Positions 7,719 through 15,431 of a DNA stretch of 18,521 nt are shown piece after piece. The notes under the pieces were generated by a model. The model saw nothing but the letters and a program-made list of their open reading frames with translations. It ran no database searches and was not told where the DNA came from. The stretch is from the NCBI GenBank assembly GCA_902796625.1, contig CADBPX010000020.1, forward strand, positions 1 to 18,521, written 5' to 3'. This DNA is from an uncultured Pseudomonadota bacterium (GTDB lineage Bacteria > Pseudomonadota > Alphaproteobacteria > RF32 > CAG-239). The position numbers and the translations under genes are program-made. Every line of letters starts with the position of its first letter. Position 1 is the stretch's first letter.

Positions 7719-7832
7719 CTTGTACTTTTACTTTTTATTTTGTATTATGTTACAAATTTATGGATTTTATGCAATTGCTTAAATTCTTTTTAACACAATT
7801 TATTTATAGTAACATCGTTGGAGGGTTCTATC

Positions 7833-8861
7833 ATGAAAAAACTTGGAATGGTATTATGCTTGTTGACGATGTTGACATCGGCTGCTTGGGCTGTCAACAT
7901 GGTCGAACAAAAAGTATTTTACGATTCTGAAATTGTTGCCGTCGGCACTCCGGATTTTCCACCGTTTTCTTGGTATGAACGAGAAAGTGAAAAGTCTTCA
8001 AATTATTTATTAAAAGGTGCTTTTGTAGAACCAACTATTGAAGCCATGAAAAAATATAAATTTAAATTTACCGCCCAGCCCTATGACAATGCGGACGATA
8101 TAGATCTTTCTGAATTGCTTCTCGGAGTTCGCGGTGGAAAATACCAACTGATGTTCGGAGTTTATACCGGCACCAAAATTTTCAACGGATTAGGAATCTT
8201 ATTTCCGTCAGTTGTTTCCAACCCGATACATATTATTACCTTGCCGGCAACCCAAGAAAAAATTCGCACCGGTGAAGATCTGAAGAATTTACGGGGAATT
8301 GCCTATAAAAAAGAATTTATAAGTGATTACGGGAAACAAAAAATTGCCGCTTTAAATGTTACATACATCGATTCGCTTTATGAATTATATGAACAACTTT
8401 TCACCGGTGAAGCCGACTATATAATCGGCAGCGAATACTATCATAAAATGGTTTCTCCTCGTTTTGGCATAGAACGATATTTAGCATATTCTAAAGAACC
8501 ACTCTTTAAAATGCCGGTATTTATTGCTATGTCGAAATTGATGCCGAAGTACTCGGTTTATGAAAAGGCCTTTGCCGATGAATTCAACAAACCGGAATAC
8601 TCTCTGGCCGTTAAAAAAGAAATTCTCCGCATTATCTACGAAGAAACCCAAAAAAATATCGGTGTTGTACCACCGGCCTTTGCTAAAAACGCTGTACAAG
8701 CAGAAAATGCCGAAGATAGCGATAAACCAACTGAAGAGACGGAAAATCAAAAATCTTCCACCGCCGAAGCACCGTCAACTCCTGAAAGCTATAATGGTGG
8801 AAAAATTATTCTAAAATCTACCAAACAAAAATCTGACGATGAAATTTTAGATGGAATTTAA
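7833..8861 (+). CDS. Exported family-3 solute-binding-like protein
   Basis: A 342-residue secreted protein. MKK followed by a hydrophobic core and AWA forms a signal peptide, probably cut after residue 20. The mature part (about 35-270) follows the amino-acid-binding SBP family 3 pattern: a VGTPDFPPFSW first strand, a GAFVEPTIEAMKK helix, and a GIAYKKE segment at the second-lobe start. These proteins deliver ligands to ABC importers, sense them, or act as standalone domains. No permease or ATPase partner is adjacent, so the role is open. Residues from about 285 are a hydrophilic Glu/Ser/Thr-rich tail, unusual for this family. A frame starting at TTG 7818 exists, but GGAGGG at 7820-7825, 7 bases before ATG 7833, decides the start. 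Confidence 0.7.
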   Translation: MKKLGMVLCLLTMLTSAAWAVNMVEQKVFYDSEIVAVGTPDFPPFSWYERESEKSSNYLLKGAFVEPTIEAMKKYKFKFTAQPYDNADDIDLSELLLGVRGGKYQLMFGVYTGTKIFNGLGILFPSVVSNPIHIITLPATQEKIRTGEDLKNLRGIAYKKEFISDYGKQKIAALNVTYIDSLYELYEQLFTGEADYIIGSEYYHKMVSPRFGIERYLAYSKEPLFKMPVFIAMSKLMPKYSVYEKAFADEFNKPEYSLAVKKEILRIIYEETQKNIGVVPPAFAKNAVQAENAEDSDKPTEETENQKSSTAEAPSTPESYNGGKIILKSTKQKSDDEILDGI

Positions 8862-8878
8862 GAAAGGTAAGCAAAAAA

Positions 8879-9544
8879 ATGGTTCTTTTGGTTCACAGCA
8901 GTTTATCACCGCATTGTCGTAAAATTCGGATACAAATGTCCGAAAAGAAGATGCTGTATGTATTAAAAGAAGAAAATCTCTGGTCATTGTCGAAAGATAT
9001 TATGAAAATAAATCCGGCCGGAGAATTACCGATCTTTATTTTTGATGGTAATATAATTGCCGGAAATTACGCCATCACCGAGTTTTTGGAAGAAACCTAC
9101 ACCCAAAACAGGCTTATTACCGGCAACAATAAGGAACGAGCCGAAATTCGTCGTTTAATAGATTGGTTTGACAATAAATTTTATCGTGAAGTATATCAAC
9201 CGCTTATCGGCGAAAAAGTATATAAACGCTTTATACTACATCAACCGCCGGAAGCCAAAAGAATTAAGGCGGGAATAAATAATTTACGTTTCCACTTGGA
9301 ATATATTGATTGGATTGTCGAACGGAACAACTACTTGGCCGGAAGCTCATTTTCATTAGCCGACATCAGTGCGGCGGCCGAATTATCAATTATTGATTAC
9401 CTTGGAGATGTTCCATGGGAAGAATATATAAATGCCAAACTCTGGTATTCAAAAATTAAATCACGGCCGAGTTTTAATGAAATATTAAACGACCGCATCA
9501 AAGGAATATATCCGTCAAAACACTATGCAGATTTGGATTTTTAA
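8879..9544 (+). CDS. Glutathione S-transferase family protein
   Basis: A 221-residue protein with the two-domain GST fold. The N-terminal thioredoxin-like part (about 1-76) carries SPHCRKIRI (10-18), a cis-proline context GELPIF (48-53) and an E/D-plus-S/T-like region near AITEFLEE. The all-helical C-terminal domain (about 84-205) carries FSLADISAA, a conserved GST fold-stabilising motif. Members conjugate glutathione or act as stress regulators such as SspA. The sequence does not decide between enzyme and regulator. GAAAGG lies at 8862-8867, an unusually long 11 bases before the ATG. The gene follows the solute-binding protein by 17 bases, so both probably share a transcript. Confidence 0.75.
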   Translation: MVLLVHSSLSPHCRKIRIQMSEKKMLYVLKEENLWSLSKDIMKINPAGELPIFIFDGNIIAGNYAITEFLEETYTQNRLITGNNKERAEIRRLIDWFDNKFYREVYQPLIGEKVYKRFILHQPPEAKRIKAGINNLRFHLEYIDWIVERNNYLAGSSFSLADISAAAELSIIDYLGDVPWEEYINAKLWYSKIKSRPSFNEILNDRIKGIYPSKHYADLDF

Positions 9545-9545
9545 G

Positions 9546-10013
9546 ATGAATAAAACGCTAAACACTTTTATATTTCTTGCTTTAACCGTTACCGCCGCTT
9601 GCTCATCCGGCGGCAAGGGCCAGATTATATACAACTGGGAGCGGGAAGGAACCGGCGTAGCTAAATTTTCGCGTGATCACTCCGAGTGCCTCAAAGAAGC
9701 CGAAGGATGGTTTAAAAAACCAAACTTTGCCAACTGGTTTTATTCTGAAGAATATCGCTATAATATTCACGTTGATTGGCACAAAGAAAAGGGCATTTGG
9801 GCTAGTTATGTTCCTTACAAAGGTGCTTCCCCGCTTCTGGTAAATTCCATACGCGATTCGGCTAATTCCGATCCGAAAACATATCGTTTATGTATGGAGA
9901 AAAAAGGCTACTGGCACCGCACTTACGATATTCCGACCGTAACTAACATTTTCGTTTATAAACCGCAGAAACCGATGGATAATGTTCCGTTTGGCGAATA
10001 TACCTACGATTAA
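9546..10013 (+). CDS. Small lipoprotein of unknown function
   Basis: A 155-residue protein from the start chosen here. An N-terminal MNKT, a hydrophobic stretch and VTAAC form a lipoprotein signal peptide, with the lipidated cysteine at residue 19 followed by SSGG. The mature part is rich in Trp, Tyr and charged residues, with two further cysteines (CLKEAEG and CMEKKGYW segments) that could form a disulfide in the periplasm. I do not recognise the family; CMEKKGYW resembles the tail of many small proteobacterial envelope lipoproteins. A longer frame begins at 9525 inside the GST gene but would put seven extra residues before the signal peptide. ATG 9546 starts 1 base after the GST stop. Its TAA ends at 10013, the base before the rpoH stop. 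Confidence 0.65.
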   Translation: MNKTLNTFIFLALTVTAACSSGGKGQIIYNWEREGTGVAKFSRDHSECLKEAEGWFKKPNFANWFYSEEYRYNIHVDWHKEKGIWASYVPYKGASPLLVNSIRDSANSDPKTYRLCMEKKGYWHRTYDIPTVTNIFVYKPQKPMDNVPFGEYTYD

Positions 10014-10892
10014 TTATTGCATAACTTCAATAGCTTTAGTTATTTTGCGTATAGAATTCAGCTCTATTTGCCGCACTCGTTCTTTAGAAATGTTATAAAC
10101 TTGGCTTAAATCATCAAGCGTTGCATTATCATCGCACATTCGCCGCCGATATAATATATCTTTTTCCCGCGGATTAAGAACGGTTATCGCCTGCCGAAAC
10201 AAGCGCCGCCGATAATCCATTGTTTCGCGATAAGCCAATTTTTCTTCCTGATTCGGTTTATTGTCATAAATAAAATCCATCCACTCACTACCGCCGTCAG
10301 AATCCGAATTGTCTACCGAAACATTAAGCGAACCGTCATGGGCTTTAAGGCGCATATTCATATCGGTAACTTCCTGTACGCTAACATCTAAAGATTTAGC
10401 GATATCATTCAGAATATCCGACGACAATTCACGGTCATCCATCAAATTCAAACTGTTTTTAATCTTGCGCAAATTAAAAAACAATTTTTTCTGTGCTGCT
10501 GTCGTTCCCAATTTTACCAAGGACCATGAATTTAGTATATATTTCTGAACGGTGGCTTTAATCCACCATAGGGCATATGTTGAAAAACGAAACCCTTTAT
10601 CCGGTTCAAATTTTTCAATTGCGTACAGCAAACCGATATTCCCTTCCGAAATCATTTCATTAATCGGCAAGCCGTAACCCTTATATTTTGAAACAACCTT
10701 AACCACTAATCGCAGATGCGAAGTAATAAGCCGATAAGCCACCTTTTTATCGTGCGTTTTTTTATATTCAACAGCCAATTGATATTCTTCTTCCTGTGAC
10801 AAAATCGGATATTTGCGAATATCCTGCAAATAGCGAGCAAAATTTATATCTGGTGAAAAGTCAAGTCCGGTTAGAGCAGTCACATTTTCCAT
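10014..10892 (-). CDS. rpoH: RNA polymerase heat-shock sigma factor RpoH (sigma32)
   Basis: A 292-residue sigma70-family factor that directs RNA polymerase to heat-shock promoters. Region 1.2/2 begins near residue 15. Region 2 includes LRLVVKVVSKYKGYGLP and the FRFSTYALWWIKA segment of region 2.3/2.4 (101-113). The RpoH box QKKLFFNLR (134-142), which separates sigma32 from other group-2 and group-3 sigmas, is present. Region 4.2 carries ISKERVRQIE as its DNA-recognition helix (about 268-277). Length is typical. The start is fixed by GGAGGG 4 bases before the ATG, and a clear promoter lies upstream. The rluD gene lies directly upstream on the same strand. Alphaproteobacteria often have more than one RpoH; the sequence cannot say which copy this is. 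Confidence 0.93.
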   Translation of the reverse strand: MENVTALTGLDFSPDINFARYLQDIRKYPILSQEEEYQLAVEYKKTHDKKVAYRLITSHLRLVVKVVSKYKGYGLPINEMISEGNIGLLYAIEKFEPDKGFRFSTYALWWIKATVQKYILNSWSLVKLGTTAAQKKLFFNLRKIKNSLNLMDDRELSSDILNDIAKSLDVSVQEVTDMNMRLKAHDGSLNVSVDNSDSDGGSEWMDFIYDNKPNQEEKLAYRETMDYRRRLFRQAITVLNPREKDILYRRRMCDDNATLDDLSQVYNISKERVRQIELNSIRKITKAIEVMQ

Positions 10893-10922
10893 TGTACCCT
10901 CCGTTAGGTTTGACAGCTCTCA

Positions 10923-10951
10923 ATAATATAAGACTTTAAATTTATAAACAA
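10923..10951 (-). promoter_or_regulatory. Sigma70-type promoter of rpoH
   Basis: Read on the minus strand, TTGTTT (10951-10946) and TATTAT (10928-10923) are separated by exactly 17 bases. Transcription would start near 10916, about 25 bases before the rpoH ATG. This lets rpoH be transcribed independently of rluD. Confidence 0.6.
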
Positions 10952-10965
10952 CCTATCCGATAGTT

Positions 10966-11943
10966 TTATTTTGTTTTCGCTAGAATTTCATATAATTCTT
11001 GCAAATCGACCGGCAAAATGGAGTCAAAAAACATTTTTTCATGAGTGCGCGGATGATCGAATCCTAAACTTTTAGCATGTAAAGCCTGCCGCGGAAAACG
11101 GTTGACATACCTTTTAACTTCTTCTGGCAGCAACACGCTTTCTTTTTTATTTTTAACATAAAGCTGATCACCGATTAATGCATTACCGTTATTGCTCATG
11201 TGCACGCGAATTTGATGAGTTCTTCCCGTCTCTAACCGGCACTCGATTAAAGCGACGGCATTATTAAAAACTTCCAGTGTTTTATAATTTGTAACAGCCG
11301 TCTTGCCTCCGCTAAGCACCACGGCCATTTTTTTTCGATCAAATTTACTGCGGCCGATATTTCCCTCTATTTTTCCGGACAATGGCTTGGGAACTCCATA
11401 AACGAATGCCCGATACGATCTTGCAATTGAATGTTCGGCGAATTGCTCGCTGAGGCTATGATGCGCCATATCATTTTTTGCCACCACCAAAAGTCCGCTG
11501 GTATCCTTATCAATACGATGCACAATCCCCGGCCTTTTAATACCGCCAATTCCGGAAAGTTGTCCCTGACAATGATATAACAAAGCATTAACCAAAGTCC
11601 CGCTGTAATTTCCCGGAGCCGGATGCACCGTCATTCCGGCCGGTTTGTTCACCACAATTAAATCATCATCTTCATAAACAACATCTAAATTGATATTTTC
11701 GGCTTGCGGAATGGCCTCTTGTGCCGGCGGTACATAAATCTGAAAAACATCGCCGATTTTAACCTTGAATGCACAATCGCTGATAACCACTTCATCAGCC
11801 AACACATTACCATCATTAATAAGTTTTTGTATCTGGGAACGAGAAAATTGTCCCAATCCGGCGGTTAAAAATTTATCTAACCGCATTCCTTTGTCTTCTT
11901 TGGTTACCTCTGCCGAGTATATTATTTCATCAAAATCGTTCAT
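10966..11943 (-). CDS. rluD: RluA-family large-subunit rRNA pseudouridine synthase (RluD-like)
   Basis: A 325-residue pseudouridine synthase from the start chosen here. RluD converts uridines of helix 69 in 23S rRNA to pseudouridine. An S4 RNA-binding domain occupies about 18-70 (MRLDKFL through IGDVFQIYV). The catalytic domain follows, with the RluA-family motif HRIDKDTSG (142-150) holding the catalytic aspartate D145, then the LETGRTHQIRVH motif and a NKPAGMTVHP motif. All are intact. RluC is the main alternative; RluD is preferred because of length, the S4 domain and the rpoH neighbour. A frame from 11979 adds 12 residues but has no Shine-Dalgarno. ATG 11943 has only a weak AAGAAA. It diverges from the 312-residue gene across about 100 AT-rich bases. 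Confidence 0.85.
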   Translation of the reverse strand: MNDFDEIIYSAEVTKEDKGMRLDKFLTAGLGQFSRSQIQKLINDGNVLADEVVISDCAFKVKIGDVFQIYVPPAQEAIPQAENINLDVVYEDDDLIVVNKPAGMTVHPAPGNYSGTLVNALLYHCQGQLSGIGGIKRPGIVHRIDKDTSGLLVVAKNDMAHHSLSEQFAEHSIARSYRAFVYGVPKPLSGKIEGNIGRSKFDRKKMAVVLSGGKTAVTNYKTLEVFNNAVALIECRLETGRTHQIRVHMSNNGNALIGDQLYVKNKKESVLLPEEVKRYVNRFPRQALHAKSLGFDHPRTHEKMFFDSILPVDLQELYEILAKTK

Positions 11944-12043
11944 TTTTTTCTTTGTTAAATATATTTTATGAATTATCATATATCATATAACAGCAGATAA
12001 ATGCAACAAACTTTTATGTATAAAGTTTACGGAGAAACAAGCC

Positions 12044-12982
12044 ATGGCTGAAGAAAAAGATTTAATTGAAGAAGATGATGATTTTGAAAATCTGTTGAAT
12101 AAATTTATTAATTCATCAATTACGGACGATGAAAATGATTTTACCACACAAAAACCTTCACCGGAAGAGAAGAAAAACGCATTATCTCAAGCTGAAATTG
12201 ATGAAAACGAGCGCATTTCTCAAGAAATAGACAACGATCTTCAAGCCTCACTTAACGCCGCTCGCGAAGCCGCCATAGCCGAAGAACAGCAACCGACTTT
12301 AGGCACCGAAGAATCTGAATTAGCCCAAGCTTTTCTAAACTATGGCAATTCGGTTAATCGTTTATCGTTAATGTTTCTCAAAAAACCTTTTGAGTGCCAA
12401 TTTTCCATAGATGATTTATATCCGAATTACAAGCCGAGTATCGGCCGGATCTTATCCAATGATCTGGTGGCCGGATGGATTATTTTATGCAAAATTTTCC
12501 CTAACGAAATCGGCGAATTTCCGGTTAACTCCACCGATGAACAATTTTTAAACTTTGCCGAAACGCTTAAAAATCAGGATGCACAATTGGCCGTCATTTC
12601 CTATGTTGAAATTCTGATAGATATGGAAGGTTGCGAACTGACATATCAGACCAAATTTTTAAAATACCGCGAAAAACGCATCAAAAAAATTATGTATGAA
12701 GAATATTTGGCCCGCAAAGAAAGACAAAGACGTTTTGTTGAAGCCTTAAAAGCCAAAAATTTCCCCATCGATGCCGATCGCTTAATCAGCAACTATTTTC
12801 GTGTTGCGCAAAAAGATTTTGACGGAGCTTACCGCGCATTAACAACCAATCCGGCCATATTTGCTCCCATTGACTTTAAAAAAATTAAACCGCGGTTTTT
12901 CGGGCTGATAAAAGTTACCCCGAATGACGGCATTAAAATAAACATAAAAATTGGTGAATTTTTACGTAAATTAAAAATTTAG
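12044..12982 (+). CDS. Hypothetical acidic protein upstream of the coupling-protein cluster
   Basis: I do not recognise this 312-residue protein. Residues 1-90 are very acidic, polar and probably disordered, rich in Glu, Asp and Asn. Residues about 95-312 look folded and mainly helical, including a long charged helix near 205-235 (KYREKRIKKIMYEEYLARK region). The extreme C-terminus is basic (about 290-312). There is no signal peptide or membrane helix, so it is probably cytoplasmic. GGAG at 12031-12034, 9 bases before the ATG, fixes the start. It is followed after 80 bases by a gene with its own promoter. Same-strand adjacency to the coupling-protein genes is the only clue to function: an adaptor, chaperone or substrate of the secretion system is possible but unproven. 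Confidence 0.6.
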   Translation: MAEEKDLIEEDDDFENLLNKFINSSITDDENDFTTQKPSPEEKKNALSQAEIDENERISQEIDNDLQASLNAAREAAIAEEQQPTLGTEESELAQAFLNYGNSVNRLSLMFLKKPFECQFSIDDLYPNYKPSIGRILSNDLVAGWIILCKIFPNEIGEFPVNSTDEQFLNFAETLKNQDAQLAVISYVEILIDMEGCELTYQTKFLKYREKRIKKIMYEEYLARKERQRRFVEALKAKNFPIDADRLISNYFRVAQKDFDGAYRALTTNPAIFAPIDFKKIKPRFFGLIKVTPNDGIKINIKIGEFLRKLKI

Positions 12983-12991
12983 AAAAATATA

Positions 12992-13020
12992 TAGACAAAA
13001 AAGTATTTTTATGCTATATT
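12992..13020 (+). promoter_or_regulatory. Strong sigma70-type promoter
   Basis: TAGACA (12992-12997) and TATATT (13015-13020) are separated by exactly 17 bases, each 5 of 6 to consensus. A start near 13027 gives a short leader to the ATG at 13063. It would drive the 598-residue gene and probably the 160-residue gene 13 bases after it. Confidence 0.6.
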
Positions 13021-13062
13021 CAAAGCAAACGTAGGAAGAATATTGATATTTGGAGAAATTCA

Positions 13063-14859
13063 ATGGTCGAAAATACTGAGATAGGAACAAAAGAATTGAC
13101 AACAGACACCCCTAAAACTCTGTTGGAACAGTTTAATGAAATAATAAATTCCGCCGCTCCGGATTGGGACAAATTGATCAACCTTTTAAAGGATAACCCT
13201 GATTTTGCGGTTTCAGAAGAACTTCGCAATCAGTTATTTCCGCCGGCTGATAACATAAGCGGCATTGGCGTTGATACACCGCCGCTTGACGTAATGGAAA
13301 GAAACAACGAATTCTTACAAAAATATCAGGAAGCTGATCCGACGGGGTTTGACAAATTTATCAAAGAACCGATGGCTGACGGTTCCAATATTGCCACTCG
13401 TCTTGAAAGTTATGTTAATATAACCGAAATGAAGTTGTCACGAATTAATGCTGCAGAAAATCCGGAATTGGCAAATTCATTAAACACTATGCTTTCGGCC
13501 TATAACAGCGCGGCAACACTGGCTAACTCCGCTTTACCGCCGCTTAATGTTAACGGCATGGACGATGTTTTGCGTATTGGGGAACAAGAAAACAAACCGG
13601 CTCTGAAACTCCAAGAAAAACAAGATCCTAAGGCACCGGCGCAAGAGCTTCCGACGCAGACCGCTGTTGCCGGCGAAGTTGCCGATGAAAAGCAAGATAA
13701 CAAACCGAAAAAACGCGACAATAAATTTGACGGCATAAAAAATAAAGATATCATCGACTACATGTATGAAGATGTTATATTATACTACTTAAGTAAGGCT
13801 ATCAAAGGTACGTGGGGATTTATAGACAAGTTGATTGATGAGGCGGAAACCAAAGCCCATATAAACAGTACTAAAATGAAAGAAAAGGCGCAGAAAACGC
13901 AGAACAATGGTCTGCAATTAGCGACGCAACGCTGCTCTGCCGTAATGGGCGATACCACTCATTCCAACAACTTTTTGGCCACTCGTGCCAATCGTAAAAA
14001 CTATGCTCAGGAAATAACCCGTGATATTCAAAATCATATTGGCGAACCTCCGGCGCAGTGGGAGTTTGTCACCAACAAAAAAATGATTAATGACCTTAAT
14101 CAGGCCTATATGGCTGCACCGCAAAGTTTTAATGAACGGTTACAGCAAATGCAGGATGGTAAGTCTCAAGATGATTTATTGGATATCCAAGATCGTGTAT
14201 ATCGCGTAGCCTCACTGCAAGCACGTTGCCAGATGGTTGATAAATACTTAAGCGCCTCTTCATACGAAAAAATTGTCAATGATGTTCCGGATTTAGCCAC
14301 GCTTACCGAAAGTAATTACCGTGATCTGTACACTTGTATGCAGCTTGCCGGAGCTGTTGCGACGGATGATTGCGCCAAAGAAGGTATCACCGATCCGCAA
14401 GCTATTGCAGAAAGACGTGGCCAATATATGCAAAATTTCCTTAAGTATGTTACAGAAACAACCGATAAGTGGCAATCCTCTCTAACGCGCGATGTCACGA
14501 CCGGCCTGTTCAAAGCCAATGATGAAATGAAAAAATTTGATCGGCAGGAGAGTTTGCAATATAGTAAAGATTATCAAGAACTTTTATCCGACATGCTTGA
14601 TGCTGCACCGGGATATAAGCTGGTAAACGATGACGGCAAAGGAATTTCGTTAGATGCTTTGGCCCGCCAAAATGCCGTAGCGACCGATCGTGAAAATGCC
14701 TCGGATGCCAACATGGCTGCCGAAGCGCTCAAACTTCAGGATATTGCCTTGCATCACGTCCAAAGACGACAGAATTTTACGACGGCGGTTCGTAGCACTT
14801 TTGGCCGCAAGCCAAGCAGTGCGTGGAAAAACATTTTGCGCCAAGACCAAGGACGTTAA
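13063..14859 (+). CDS. Large hypothetical, mostly helical soluble protein
   Basis: I do not recognise this 598-residue protein. It appears soluble: no signal peptide and no clear membrane span. Helical, Asn/Gln/Ala-rich segments dominate. A Pro/Lys/Asp-rich linker near 180-225 splits it into a head (1-180) and a larger C-terminal body (about 225-598). The latter holds a YMYEDVILYYLSKAIKGTWGFIDKL segment and three cysteines in the 290-455 region. The last 35 residues are basic (FGRKPSSAWK, ILRQDQGR). GGAG at 13052-13055 lies 7 bases before the ATG. Its own promoter and its position before three membrane proteins, ending with a coupling ATPase, suggest a secretion-linked factor or transported substrate; this is inference. 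Confidence 0.6.
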   Translation: MVENTEIGTKELTTDTPKTLLEQFNEIINSAAPDWDKLINLLKDNPDFAVSEELRNQLFPPADNISGIGVDTPPLDVMERNNEFLQKYQEADPTGFDKFIKEPMADGSNIATRLESYVNITEMKLSRINAAENPELANSLNTMLSAYNSAATLANSALPPLNVNGMDDVLRIGEQENKPALKLQEKQDPKAPAQELPTQTAVAGEVADEKQDNKPKKRDNKFDGIKNKDIIDYMYEDVILYYLSKAIKGTWGFIDKLIDEAETKAHINSTKMKEKAQKTQNNGLQLATQRCSAVMGDTTHSNNFLATRANRKNYAQEITRDIQNHIGEPPAQWEFVTNKKMINDLNQAYMAAPQSFNERLQQMQDGKSQDDLLDIQDRVYRVASLQARCQMVDKYLSASSYEKIVNDVPDLATLTESNYRDLYTCMQLAGAVATDDCAKEGITDPQAIAERRGQYMQNFLKYVTETTDKWQSSLTRDVTTGLFKANDEMKKFDRQESLQYSKDYQELLSDMLDAAPGYKLVNDDGKGISLDALARQNAVATDRENASDANMAAEALKLQDIALHHVQRRQNFTTAVRSTFGRKPSSAWKNILRQDQGR

Positions 14860-14872
14860 GCGGTAAAATCAC

Positions 14873-15355
14873 ATGATAAAAAAGCTTTTCCACATTCTCG
14901 GAGCAACAATATTCAGTGCAATTTTCAGCATTTCAGCGCTGTTGTTGCTGTATTGGCTAGTTCTGAAAATTTATCACATTAACATTCTGGCTCCCCAAAC
15001 ATATAAAGTTATGTCTGATTATTGGAATAACGATGGCATACTTTACGGTAAAGACCTCGCTTTGCTGGGAATATTAGCAGCATTTATTCCTTTAAATCTG
15101 ATTGTTTGGCACAAAATATTTCATTGCAAATTAATAAATCTTCTTATTATTCCGCTTAATTGGCTGGCTAATCTGGGATCAGGCAATTATAAATCCCAAG
15201 ATGTAAACATTAAAAACTTAAAAGTTGAAGAAAAGAAAGATTTGGAACAATTTGTCCGCGAACGTATTGAGTTGGAAAATAAAAAACGACCGGTAACAGA
15301 TTCTCATGCTATACGTCGAGAAATTATTGAAAAAATAGAAAAAGAAAAAAAATAA
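14873..15355 (+). CDS. Small two-helix inner-membrane protein, coupling-complex candidate
   Basis: A 160-residue protein of unknown family. Hydrophobic helices lie at about 8-32 and 61-80, with a 28-residue periplasmic loop between them. An amphipathic, proline-containing stretch (88-102) follows, then a highly charged cytoplasmic tail (about 105-160, Lys/Glu-rich, coiled-coil-like). The region from P41 through the second helix (with P73) aligns by position with the following 444-residue protein. It starts 13 bases after the 598-residue gene with only a weak Shine-Dalgarno, so it is probably translated from the same mRNA. A role in anchoring or assembling the nearby coupling ATPase is a contextual guess. 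Confidence 0.6.
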   Translation: MIKKLFHILGATIFSAIFSISALLLLYWLVLKIYHINILAPQTYKVMSDYWNNDGILYGKDLALLGILAAFIPLNLIVWHKIFHCKLINLLIIPLNWLANLGSGNYKSQDVNIKNLKVEEKKDLEQFVRERIELENKKRPVTDSHAIRREIIEKIEKEKK

Positions 15356-15381
15356 CAAATATAATCACTTTTTTAATAAAT

Positions 15382-15411
15382 TTGTTATAACTTAAGAAAG
15401 TGCGTTATATA
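15382..15411 (+). promoter_or_regulatory. Possible promoter ahead of the 444-residue gene
   Basis: TTGTTA (15382-15387) is followed 18 bases later by TATATA (15406-15411), which overlaps TATAAG (15408-15413). Spacing is slightly long. The 76-base gap here is otherwise AT-rich and may also serve as a weak processing or termination site. Confidence 0.3.
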
Positions 15412-15431
15412 AGAAAGAAACGGAGCAAGAC

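Noticed and set aside
10908..10932. TTGACA on the plus strand near the rpoH start as a plus-strand promoter
   Set aside because: The only -10-like word (TATAAG, 10927-10932) is 13 bases away, too close, and there is no plus-strand gene for it to drive.
15352..15388. AACAAAT/ATTTGTT inverted repeat as a terminator after the 160-residue gene
   Set aside because: The stem has one G-C pair, a 19-base loop and no following T-run, so it is unlikely to terminate transcription.
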